In this document: one piece after another, positions 37,053 through 45,306 of the stretch | Numbering within the stretch: the first letter of the stretch is position 1 | Layout: every line of letters starts with the position of its first letter | NCBI GenBank assembly: GCA_041398845.1 | Contig: JAWKTZ010000007.1 | Location: 1,550,001 to 1,614,000, forward strand | Direction: 5' to 3' | Source of the DNA: Fuerstiella sp041398845 | GTDB lineage: Bacteria > Planctomycetota > Planctomycetia > Planctomycetales > Planctomycetaceae | Length of the DNA stretch: 64,000 nucleotides | Notes under the pieces: model-generated | Databases searched by the model: none | Seen by the model: only the letters and a program-made list of their open reading frames with translations | Told to the model about the DNA's origin: nothing | Position numbers and translations under genes: made by a program

Positions 37053-38393
37053 TCAGGCAGGAATCAGACTCAGGACAACGTCCACGACGTCTGACGTCAG
37101 CACCTGTTGTTGAGATCCGCCTTTGAGATCTTTCACCTGCCACTGGTCGGACGCGAATTCGTCGGCACCGGCAATCAGAGCAATTCGAAAGCCCCTGCGG
37201 TCTGCGTACTTCATCTGCTTGCCGATGCCTTTGGCTTCCGGAAACACTTCCGCGCCAATGCCCGCCTGACGCAGACGCCGCGCCATTTGCAGATAGTCCA
37301 CCATGCGATCCTGTTCGAACAGTGTGACCAGAACCGGAGCCGGAGTGGTCGATTTTTCCGTCATGCCCAGTTCTTCCAGCGCTGCCAGCATGCGATCCAG
37401 TCCCAAACTTGCTCCAACGCCGGGAAGTTCCTGGGACGTAAACATCTGAGTCAGATTGTCGTAACGACCTCCGGAACACACGCTGCCGATGCCGGGCAGA
37501 TCGCCGAGAAACGTTTCGTAAATGGTTCCGGTGTAATAGTCCAGGCCGCGGGCAATTGAGACGTCCAGAGCGACACGGCCGTCCGGCAGTCCACATTCGC
37601 TGACTGTCCGGAATAGTTCCCGCAGGTTGGCAAGGCCTTCTTCTCCGGCCACACTGCCTGTCAGCATCGGTTCCAGAGACTGCATGATCGCGTGCGGTGT
37701 TCCGGACAACTGAGCCATGTCGAGGACACTGCCGGCCTGTTCGGAAGTCACACCCACCTTGTCCGTCATTTCCTGAATGACGCTGTCACGCCCGATCTTG
37801 TCCAGCTTGTCAAGACAACGAAGAATGCCGCTGGACTGTTCCAACAGGCCGTTCTTTTCCAGCAGCCCGTTCAGCACTTTTCGATTGTTGACTCGAATGG
37901 AAAACCGTTCGATGCCGATCTTTTCGAACAGGTCATTGATGACCAGCAGCGTCTCAATGTCTGTGGCATTGCTGGTGCTTCCGATCGTGTCAAAATCGCA
38001 CTGCAGGAATTCGCGGAAACGCCCGCGAGCCGGCCGCTCACCTCGCCACACCGGGCTAATGTGATAACGGCGAAAGGGAGTTCCCAGTCCCTGGATGTGC
38101 TGAGCGGCGAAGCGAGCCAGAGGCACCGTCAGGTCAAATCGCATCGCCACATGGCGATCCCCCTGATCGGTGAAGCGGAACACCTGCTTGTCCGATTCCT
38201 CGCCCCCCTTGCCCAGCAGCACTTCCGCATATTCCAGAGCCGGCGTATCAATCGGAGCGAAGCCGTAACTGCGGTAGACGGATCGAGCCACATCGATGAG
38301 ATGTTCCCGAGCCATCATCTGGTCCGGCAGGAAATCCCGGAAGCCGCGCAGAGTCTGAGGTTTGATTTTTGAGGACGACGAAGTCTTGGACAT
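37053..38393 (-). CDS. hisS: Histidyl-tRNA synthetase
   Basis: Class II aminoacyl-tRNA synthetase, 446 residues from the ATG at 38393; the upstream open frame overlaps the ACT gene and is not coding. Motif 1 lies near FLPDQMMAREHL, motif 2 is RYHISPVWRGERPARGR with FREFLQCDFD after it, the histidine-binding box is GLDYYTGTIYE, and motif 3 is GVGASLGLDRML. The C-terminal anticodon-binding domain is complete. It lies 80 bp downstream of the ACT-domain gene. Confidence 0.97.
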   Translation of the reverse strand: MSKTSSSSKIKPQTLRGFRDFLPDQMMAREHLIDVARSVYRSYGFAPIDTPALEYAEVLLGKGGEESDKQVFRFTDQGDRHVAMRFDLTVPLARFAAQHIQGLGTPFRRYHISPVWRGERPARGRFREFLQCDFDTIGSTSNATDIETLLVINDLFEKIGIERFSIRVNNRKVLNGLLEKNGLLEQSSGILRCLDKLDKIGRDSVIQEMTDKVGVTSEQAGSVLDMAQLSGTPHAIMQSLEPMLTGSVAGEEGLANLRELFRTVSECGLPDGRVALDVSIARGLDYYTGTIYETFLGDLPGIGSVCSGGRYDNLTQMFTSQELPGVGASLGLDRMLAALEELGMTEKSTTPAPVLVTLFEQDRMVDYLQMARRLRQAGIGAEVFPEAKGIGKQMKYADRRGFRIALIAGADEFASDQWQVKDLKGGSQQQVLTSDVVDVVLSLIPA

Positions 38394-38473
38394 AGGATTC
38401 TGAACAAAGCAACGATAAGCGAAACGGGGCGGAACAAAGCGGATCGGAACGAGTGTCGGCACAGGCCGTCGAA

Positions 38474-38995
38474 CTACGATTCGGTGGCCGGACTGAAATC
38501 GGTCATCAGGTCGGTTGCCAGCCGTTCGAGTTCCGTCTGAAGCAGATCGACACTCAACCCTTCGGGCACACGAATGGAGGCCTGAGCCTTGAAGATCTGT
38601 CCTCCTGCCAGCGGAGCATCCGCACATTCGGTTGTGAGTTCTTCCACATTGACATCGTGTGACGTCAGCACCGACGTGACCTCACGCACGATTCCCGGCC
38701 GATCATTGGCGACCACATTCAGACTCCACACAGTTCCGGATACCGCTGGCAGCGGGTTCACATCCAGTTCGGCAACCACTTTCAGTCCCTTGCTGGAAAG
38801 CTGCTGCAGTTCGTGAATCAACGCGTCGCTGCGATCCGCCGTCACATCCACCAGCACAATTCCGGCAAACTGTCCGGCCAGATGAGCCATCCGGCTTTCT
38901 CTCCAGTTGCCCTCATGACGACGAACCACATCCGAAACGGTTCCGACCAACCCCGGACGATCCGGACCAATCAGAGTAACAACCAGCGATGGCAT
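38474..38995 (-). CDS. Two-ACT-domain regulator (GcvR-like)
   Basis: 173 residues from the ATG at 38995, which starts directly at the first ACT strand (MPSLVVTLIGPDRPGLVGTV). A second ACT unit begins near residue 90 (SLNVVANDRPGIVREVTSV). Such tandem ACT proteins resemble the glycine-cleavage regulator GcvR and bind small ligands such as amino acids. No DNA-binding domain is present. It lies between an SLC13 carrier and hisS on the same strand. The ligand is not known. Confidence 0.88.
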   Translation of the reverse strand: MPSLVVTLIGPDRPGLVGTVSDVVRRHEGNWRESRMAHLAGQFAGIVLVDVTADRSDALIHELQQLSSKGLKVVAELDVNPLPAVSGTVWSLNVVANDRPGIVREVTSVLTSHDVNVEELTTECADAPLAGGQIFKAQASIRVPEGLSVDLLQTELERLATDLMTDFSPATES

Positions 38996-39115
38996 TTCAA
39001 AAAACCTTGACAGACCCCAGTATCCAATGCGAACAGTATAGTTGGCCGGATCTCGTTTGTCATTTGAGCCAGCAATTGGATCAGCCACCCTGCGGCAGCA
39101 CGGCTCAGTTGAATC

Positions 39116-40789
39116 TTACGGGATTCCCATCAGCGGCTTGATGAACAAATACGTGCCCGCCGTCAGAATAAGGACCCCCACAAGGTTCAGCACAATGCCG
39201 TACCGCATCATTTCACTCACCTGAATGCGGCCGGCCCCGAACACAATGGCATTGGGCGGCGTGGCAATCGGCAGCATAAAGGCGCAGCTTGTGGCGAGTG
39301 TTGCCGGAACGACCAAAAGACGCGGATCCATTTTCAACGCTACACACACCGCACATAATGTGGGCAGCAGAGTACTGATGGTGGCGACGTTGCTGGTGAA
39401 TTCCGTCAGAAATGTCATCAGCAGACACACCACCGCAATCACCAACCAGATCGGCAGATGACTCAGCGGTTCCTGAAGAGCCAATCCCAGCCATTCGGAA
39501 AGATGAGTACTCCCGAACGCGCCGGCCAGAGCAAATCCTCCTCCAATCAGCAGGACGATGTCCCAGGGAAGATGAGTGGCCGTTTCCCAGTCCATCAGTT
39601 TCTGACATCGACCCCTGTCGTCCCGCGTGCCTGAAGGAATGCAGAACAGCAAAAACGCCATCAGCATCGCGATGGTGGAATCATTGATGAATGATCCGGC
39701 GGTCGCCGTGAGTCGTTCGGTCGACATCGATGTTCCCAGCCATGCAAACCACGCTCTGGAATGTCCTGACCAGCCGGGCAACACCGTGGCTGTTCCCAGA
39801 ATCAATGGCTTCCGAAAAATCCACAACAACGCCGTGAGCACAAACACGCCGAACATTCTTCGTTCAGCAACACCGGGACGGCCCAGTCCGATGAGTCGTT
39901 TCTTCATTTCAACGCGCAGAGCGTCATCGTGATCCGTGGCGCTGGGCAGTCTGAACGTCAGGACCCACCACGTGAACGCCAGATAGACAGCTCCGACCGG
40001 AATGCTGGCCAGCATCCACTGAGCAACGGAAATATCCGGTGCCGTCGGCCGAAGGTCGATTGCCGCGTTATCGACACCTTCGGGTTGTGTGATGACCACT
40101 GCCGCCGTCGTGCGAAACTCGGTGCGATAAATCGACACCGCCGTCGTATTGGTCGGAGTTCCGATGATTGTGGTCATCCCTCCCAGACTGGCCGAATACG
40201 CAATGGCCAGCAGCAACGGGACGGCCAGCTTCTTTGACAGAAGTTCCGGAAGCGGCTGACCTGCGACGTGACCGGACGGCTGACCGACCGACTGTTCGTC
40301 ATCCAGAGTCTTCAGAAGTGCCAGAGCAATCGGCAGCATCAGCAGAGTTGACGCGGTGTTGCTGATCCACATGGACAGGCCGCCGGTCGCGATCAGAAAC
40401 CCCAGCACCAGACGTTTGGGGCCCGTTCCGACAACGCGCACAATGTTCAGTGCTATGCGGCGATGGAGATTCCAGCGTTCAATGCCCAGAGCAATGATGA
40501 ACCCGCCAAGGTACAGAAACACGTTGTCGTTGATATAGGACTTGCTCACGACTTCGGCCGTCTGAATTCCCAACACCGGAAACAGTGCCAAAGGCAGCAG
40601 ACTGGTGGCCGCCAGCGGTACGGCCTGAGTCACCCACAAACCCGCCATCAGAATGGTAACGGCGATCAGACGCAGAGCTTCCGGCTGCATCCCTGTCGGA
40701 GGCTGCATCGACGCCGTCCACAGACTCAACAGCAAAATCACGGCGACGATCAGGCGACCTCGACCCGTTTCTGGCGGTGTACCGGCCAT
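39116..40789 (-). CDS. SLC13/DASS-family sodium-coupled carboxylate transporter
   Basis: Polytopic carrier of 557 residues from the ATG at 40789 (a GTG at 40801 would overlap the stop of the upstream gene). The two SNT-type motifs that bind Na+ and substrate are visible: WISNTASTLLMLPIAL in the first half and EFTSNVATISTLLPTL in the second. About 12 TM segments are spread over the length. Expected substrate: di- or tricarboxylates or sulfate. It begins 4 bp after the oxidoreductase gene, so the two are probably co-transcribed. Confidence 0.92.
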   Translation of the reverse strand: MAGTPPETGRGRLIVAVILLLSLWTASMQPPTGMQPEALRLIAVTILMAGLWVTQAVPLAATSLLPLALFPVLGIQTAEVVSKSYINDNVFLYLGGFIIALGIERWNLHRRIALNIVRVVGTGPKRLVLGFLIATGGLSMWISNTASTLLMLPIALALLKTLDDEQSVGQPSGHVAGQPLPELLSKKLAVPLLLAIAYSASLGGMTTIIGTPTNTTAVSIYRTEFRTTAAVVITQPEGVDNAAIDLRPTAPDISVAQWMLASIPVGAVYLAFTWWVLTFRLPSATDHDDALRVEMKKRLIGLGRPGVAERRMFGVFVLTALLWIFRKPLILGTATVLPGWSGHSRAWFAWLGTSMSTERLTATAGSFINDSTIAMLMAFLLFCIPSGTRDDRGRCQKLMDWETATHLPWDIVLLIGGGFALAGAFGSTHLSEWLGLALQEPLSHLPIWLVIAVVCLLMTFLTEFTSNVATISTLLPTLCAVCVALKMDPRLLVVPATLATSCAFMLPIATPPNAIVFGAGRIQVSEMMRYGIVLNLVGVLILTAGTYLFIKPLMGIP

Positions 40790-40793
40790 TGAT

Positions 40794-42158
40794 TCAGGCA
40801 CTCTCCGGCGCCTGCCAGGGCATTCGATAATGCACCGCCTTCAGCAGTCGGTCGGCGGCCTCATTGCCAACCACACATTCTGTTTGCGGATCCCACTGCA
40901 ACGGTTGCCGCAATTCCGCAGACACGTATCCCAGATGGCCTGGAGTAATCGATCGATGGGCGATACGAGCCGGTGCAATGCATTCGCCTCGATCACGAAT
41001 CCGAGCCAGAAAGTCGGCCGCGTGGCTCGCGGGTGCCGAAATCGTTTTTGAACCGGGCTGAAAGTCCGTCGCCAGCCAGCGTTTGTCCGACGCATCGCTC
41101 TTGCCGCGTTGAGCCCACACCCAGCCTTCGCTGCCGATCAGTTTCAATCCCAGAGTATTCCGGCTGGAAATTGTCGACGTGATTCCTCCGGCGTATTCGC
41201 AGCGGATGGTGTAGTCCATCGGAGTATTGTAAACGTCGGTTTTTGGAAGCGTCCATTCAACGGCTTCCACCAGTGTCGGTCCGGTTTGATGCTGACCGAT
41301 GGCCCATTGAGCAATATCATTATGATGTCCGATCCAGTCCATCAGAACTCCGCCGCCATAAGCTCGATGACCTCGCCACCAGCGATGATGTCGAGCCTGC
41401 ATCAGTGGCAGCTTTGGCGACGGACCGCACCACAGGTCATAGTTCAGGTCGGGGCGGGCGTCCACAACATCCGTGCTGCCCATCGGCATGGCATAACCCG
41501 GCGGAAGCCCGACTTCCACCGTGTGAATGTCACCCAGCAGTCCGTTCTGAGCAAGTTCCACGACGCGGTGAAAGCGAGGATCGGAACGTTGCTGTGATCC
41601 GGTCTGAAACACGGCCTTGTGTTTCGCCACGGCCGCAACAATCGTCTGACCTTCCGCGAACAAATGCGTGATCGGCTTTTCACAGTACACATCTTTGCCC
41701 GCCTGCAGAGCTTCCAGAGTACACAGAGCATGCCAGTGATCGGGAGTCGCAATGACCACCGCGTCGATGTCGTCGCGAGCAATCAGTTCCCGGTAGTCTT
41801 TATAGACGAGCAGGCCGCGCTGCGGTGTTCCCGACTTCTGATCGGCGTAGGCTTTACTGATCCGTTGTTCCGCCGGACGTCGACCAAACGCCGGCCCCTT
41901 TCCCCATTCCCGGTCGCGATAGTGAAAGTCATCCACGTCGCACACCGCAACGATCCGGCAGTCCGGCAGGCCTAAAAAATCATCGATCAGATTGAACCCG
42001 CGAGATCCCAGGCCGATGACTCCCACAGTAATCTGTTCGGAAGGAGTTCGTTCGGCCGCCGCCAACGTCGAAGCACCGACACCGGCCATGGACAATACGG
42101 CCGTCTGTCGATGAAAATTCCGACGCGTGATCTTTTGACTGGCGGATGTTGACGTCAT
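40794..42158 (-). CDS. Gfo/Idh/MocA-family oxidoreductase, Tat-exported
   Basis: 454 residues from the ATG at 42158. The N-terminus is a twin-arginine signal (KITRRNFHRQTAVLSMAG) ending near ASTLAAAE. The Rossmann motif is VGVIGLGSRGFNLID and the family's EKP motif is VYCEKPITHL at about residue 165. The substrate-binding domain has the planctomycete-type GGGVLMDWIGHHNDIAQW segment. Such exported proteins are abundant in Planctomycetota and usually act on sugars or related compounds. The upstream 33 codons of open frame are not needed. Confidence 0.92.
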   Translation of the reverse strand: MTSTSASQKITRRNFHRQTAVLSMAGVGASTLAAAERTPSEQITVGVIGLGSRGFNLIDDFLGLPDCRIVAVCDVDDFHYRDREWGKGPAFGRRPAEQRISKAYADQKSGTPQRGLLVYKDYRELIARDDIDAVVIATPDHWHALCTLEALQAGKDVYCEKPITHLFAEGQTIVAAVAKHKAVFQTGSQQRSDPRFHRVVELAQNGLLGDIHTVEVGLPPGYAMPMGSTDVVDARPDLNYDLWCGPSPKLPLMQARHHRWWRGHRAYGGGVLMDWIGHHNDIAQWAIGQHQTGPTLVEAVEWTLPKTDVYNTPMDYTIRCEYAGGITSTISSRNTLGLKLIGSEGWVWAQRGKSDASDKRWLATDFQPGSKTISAPASHAADFLARIRDRGECIAPARIAHRSITPGHLGYVSAELRQPLQWDPQTECVVGNEAADRLLKAVHYRMPWQAPESA

Positions 42159-42360
42159 CACAGTGACTCCGGATCGAGAATTCAGAACTCGGAAGGGTTC
42201 GTAGGCCGAATTCCATTCAACCTGTCGCAGAGAATATCGGCCTGTGTGACGAAACACAAAGGTAGCCCGCCTGTGGTCGACTCGTTCGTCACAATCTGGT
42301 TATACTGCCGCCACTTCTGACAATCGCCCGGTCGCCCTGTTTTGATTTCTCGTTTGCCCT

Positions 42361-43452
42361 ATGTCCGCTGCCACGCAATCTTCCACAACGGCTGCGTCAT
42401 CTGCCGCGTCGGACGTGATCCTGGAGGTACGGAATCTGTCGACATCGTTTCGATCCGATCGCGGAGTCGTCAATGCCGTAAGTGACGTGTCGTTCGATCT
42501 GAGGAAGGGCGAATCAGTCGGGCTGGTCGGCGAATCCGGTTGCGGAAAATCGGTCACCAGCAAGTCCATCATGCGACTCCTGCCCGACCACGTCACTCAG
42601 TACGGAACCAACAGCCAGGTGCTGCTCGACGGCGACAACCTGCTGGCGTTCACAGAAAAACAAATGCGGGACGTTCGCGGCAATCGCATCGCGATGATTT
42701 TTCAGGAACCGATGACCGCTTTGAACCCCGTGTTCACGATCGGCTGGCAACTGGACGAAGCGTTAAAGTATCACACAAAGTTGAACCGCAGTCAGCGCAA
42801 GGCCCGGGTTCTGGAACTGCTGGAGATGGTGGAAATTCCCAACCCGGATCGCCGCTATGACGAATATCCTCATCAGCTTTCCGGCGGGATGCGGCAGCGA
42901 GTTGTCATTGCGATGGCTCTGGCCTGCGAACCGGAGATTCTGATCGCGGACGAACCCACCACAGCTCTGGACGTCACCATCCAGGCTCAGATTCTGCAAC
43001 TGATGAAAAACCTGCAGGAACGTTCCGGAACCGCTATTCTGCTGATCACGCATGACCTTGGAGTTGTTGCTCAGACATGTGATCGAGTGGTTGTGATGTA
43101 TGCCGGCCAGGTGGTGGAACAGGCATCGGTTCACGATGTGTTTCATCATCCGGCTCATCCCTATTCGCAGGCGCTGCTGGAGTCGATTCCTCGATCCGGA
43201 GCGAAGAAGAAAGGAGCACGCCTGGCAACCATCAAAGGGATTGTGCCCAGTCTGTATGAAATGCCGGACACGTGCCGCTTTGCCGATCGCTGCCGGTTCC
43301 GGCAGGACAAGTGCGTGGCCGAATGTCCGCCGATCACCGTTCGCGACAACGGTCGAGAAGTGCGGTGTTTCTTTCCGGTCGACGAAGCCGGTTCTGACGA
43401 AGCCGGTTCTGATGTGGCTTCTGAAGCCGATTCCCGTGCAGTTGAGGATTAA
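42361..43452 (+). CDS. Oligopeptide-type ABC transporter ATPase (OppD/DppD-like)
   Basis: 363 residues. Walker A is GESGCGKS near residue 60, the signature motif LSGGMRQR near 177, and Walker B ILIADEPTTALDV near 195. The C-terminal oligopeptide/dipeptide domain has the Cys cluster CRFADRCRFRQDKC plus a second Cys in VAECPP. A short tandem repeat DEAGSDEAGSD closes the tail. The OppF-like gene follows after 3 bp. No membrane or solute-binding component is encoded in the window, so those parts must lie elsewhere. Confidence 0.95.
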   Translation: MSAATQSSTTAASSAASDVILEVRNLSTSFRSDRGVVNAVSDVSFDLRKGESVGLVGESGCGKSVTSKSIMRLLPDHVTQYGTNSQVLLDGDNLLAFTEKQMRDVRGNRIAMIFQEPMTALNPVFTIGWQLDEALKYHTKLNRSQRKARVLELLEMVEIPNPDRRYDEYPHQLSGGMRQRVVIAMALACEPEILIADEPTTALDVTIQAQILQLMKNLQERSGTAILLITHDLGVVAQTCDRVVVMYAGQVVEQASVHDVFHHPAHPYSQALLESIPRSGAKKKGARLATIKGIVPSLYEMPDTCRFADRCRFRQDKCVAECPPITVRDNGREVRCFFPVDEAGSDEAGSDVASEADSRAVED

Positions 43453-43455
43453 CGC

Positions 43456-44451
43456 GTGGCGTTTGTGGAAGCGATCGATCTGGTGAAGCACTTTCCCATT
43501 CGTGGAGGCGTGCTGAATCGCGTGCAGGCCAGTGTGCAGGCGGTGAGCGGAGTCAGCCTTGAGATCCAGAAGGGCGAAACTCTGGGAATCATCGGCGAAT
43601 CCGGCTGCGGCAAGAGCACTCTGGGAAAGACCATGATCCGCCTGCTGGAACCCACTTCCGGCACCATTCGCTTTGACGGAAAGACCACCACGGGCCTGTC
43701 CCATTCTCAACTGATGCCGTTTCGTCGACGCATGCAGTTCATCTTTCAGGATCCGTACTCGTCGCTGAATCCTCGCATGACCGCCGGACAGATGCTGGCC
43801 GAAGTCATTCGGTTTCACAACATCGTGCCGCCAAAGGAACGAAACGCTTACATCGAAGAACTGCTGACCACCGTGCAGCTTCGCAAAGATGCGAAAGATC
43901 GCTATCCGCACGAATTTTCCGGAGGTCAGCGGCAGCGTCTGAATATCGCTCGTGCTCTGGCGGTAAAACCCGAATTCATCATCGCCGACGAACCCGTGTC
44001 GGCTCTGGATGTCAGCGTTCAGGCTCAGATTCTGAATCTGCTGATGGACCTGCGCGAACAATTCGGACTGACCATCATGTTTATCTCGCACGACCTGAAA
44101 GTGGTCGAACATTTCTGTGATCGCATGGTGGTGATGTACCTTGGAACTGTGGTGGAACGACTGTCGTGCGACAACATCCACGACGACGCCCGGCATCCTT
44201 ACACTCGAGCACTCCTGAAATCCAATCCGGTCAACGATCCGGATGAGCGCCACGATCTGTACATTCTGGAAGGCGAAGTCCCGAGTCCTCGCAATCCGCC
44301 TCCGGGGTGTCCTTTTGTTACGCGGTGCGAGTTTGCTGAAGATCGCTGTCACACCGACCGTCCCGTTCTGGAACCCGTTGGCAACGACCACCATGTCGCA
44401 TGCTGGCCGGTGACTCATCCGCTGCCCTCAGACAAGGCCAACTCTTTATGA
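43456..44451 (+). CDS. Oligopeptide-type ABC transporter ATPase (OppF/DppF-like)
   Basis: 331 residues from a GTG at 43456. Walker A is GESGCGKSTLGK, the signature EFSGGQRQRLNIARAL and Walker B EFIIADEPVSALDV. The C-terminal domain has the FVTRCEFAEDRC cysteine pair. It forms a pair with the preceding gene, and its TGA overlaps the ATG of the DUF1569 gene (ATGA). Confidence 0.95.
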   Translation: MAFVEAIDLVKHFPIRGGVLNRVQASVQAVSGVSLEIQKGETLGIIGESGCGKSTLGKTMIRLLEPTSGTIRFDGKTTTGLSHSQLMPFRRRMQFIFQDPYSSLNPRMTAGQMLAEVIRFHNIVPPKERNAYIEELLTTVQLRKDAKDRYPHEFSGGQRQRLNIARALAVKPEFIIADEPVSALDVSVQAQILNLLMDLREQFGLTIMFISHDLKVVEHFCDRMVVMYLGTVVERLSCDNIHDDARHPYTRALLKSNPVNDPDERHDLYILEGEVPSPRNPPPGCPFVTRCEFAEDRCHTDRPVLEPVGNDHHVACWPVTHPLPSDKANSL

Positions 44452-44918
44452 TCAGCCATCGAGAACGACGCACACTGACGTTTCATTCACTGGACGAGGT
44501 GGTGGCCGAAGCCGAACGCCTGGCAGCGGGCGAGGTCCGTACCACCGGAAATCACACATTCGGCCAGATTCTGGAACATCTGGCTCGCACTCATGACATG
44601 ACCACCGGCCGCCTGACGGCTCCGAAACCGCCGTGGTACATGCGGCTGATGATTCCGCTCATGAAGCCAATGCTGATCAACGACAAGCCACTGAAACCCG
44701 GGTTCCGCCTCCCGAAAGATGCTGAAGGCTTCTTCTGGCCCTCCGGAGACGTGGATGTTCTGGAAGCACTCGCTCATCTGAAGGACTCTGTCGCTCATTA
44801 CAACACAGCGGGACCGATGCCGAAGCACCCGATGTTTGGCCGGCTCACTCGACAGCAGAACGATCAGATGAATCAAGCCCACGCCGCTCTGCATCTCAGC
44901 TTTGTGCATCCGGTCTAA
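44448..44918 (+). CDS. DUF1569 (DinB-like) protein
   Basis: 156 residues from the ATG at 44448, coupled to the OppF-like gene by an ATGA overlap. DUF1569 features are visible: HTFGQILEHLARTHDMTTGRL near residues 35-55 and a final GRLTRQQNDQMNQAHAALHL segment with the conserved His residues of the DinB-like four-helix fold (metal ligands by analogy). Function unknown. Its coupling to the transporter ATPases is odd and may be only organisational. Confidence 0.87.
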   Translation: MISHRERRTLTFHSLDEVVAEAERLAAGEVRTTGNHTFGQILEHLARTHDMTTGRLTAPKPPWYMRLMIPLMKPMLINDKPLKPGFRLPKDAEGFFWPSGDVDVLEALAHLKDSVAHYNTAGPMPKHPMFGRLTRQQNDQMNQAHAALHLSFVHPV

Positions 44919-44950
44919 CCGTTGCGAGGCAGAAGGCAGGGATGACGCAG

Positions 44951-45106
44951 GGGTGGCACAGGTTGCCGTTCAGGCAACCTGTGTGGCGCAGCCATGGGAA
45001 ACCGTGATTCACCGTCCTTTTCACAGACCGCGTCGTTTGTGCATCGATTACGACATCACAGTTTCCCATCGCTGCGCGACACACCTTCTCTGAAGGTGTG
45101 CCACCC
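44951..45106. repeat. Family D palindrome, copy 2
   Basis: 156-bp unit: GGGTGGCACAGG at the left, TGTGCCACCC at the right, and two sub-hairpins (GGTTGCC-TTCA-GGCAACC and ACACCTTC-TC-TGAAGGTGT). It is nearly identical to copy 3. Confidence 0.95.
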
Positions 45107-45136
45107 GCAGAAATTCGCAGAAGGGTTGTGGCACAG

Positions 45137-45292
45137 GGGTGGCACAGGTTGCCGTTCAGGCAACCTGTGTGGCGCAGCCATCGGAAACCGTGATTCGACA
45201 CCCTTTTCACAGACCGCGTCGTTTGTGCATCGATTACGACATCAAAGTTTCCCATCGCTGCGCGACACACCTTCCCTGAAGGTGTGTCACCC
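45137..45292. repeat. Family D palindrome, copy 3 (tandem)
   Basis: Same 156-bp unit repeated with a 186-bp period; a few substitutions (for example TGTGTCACCC at the right end). Together with copy 2 it fills the 388-bp gap between the convergent DUF1569 and helicase genes. Confidence 0.95.
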
Positions 45293-45306
45293 ACGGTCTG
45301 ACGGCA

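Noticed and set aside
42763..44418. 551-codon minus-strand open frame opposite the ABC ATPase genes
   Set aside because: It is antisense to two genes with intact Walker and signature motifs; its translation has no recognisable domain.
44951..45292. Tandem repeats as a CRISPR array
   Set aside because: Only two 156-bp units with internal palindromes; no short repeats with unique spacers and no cas genes.
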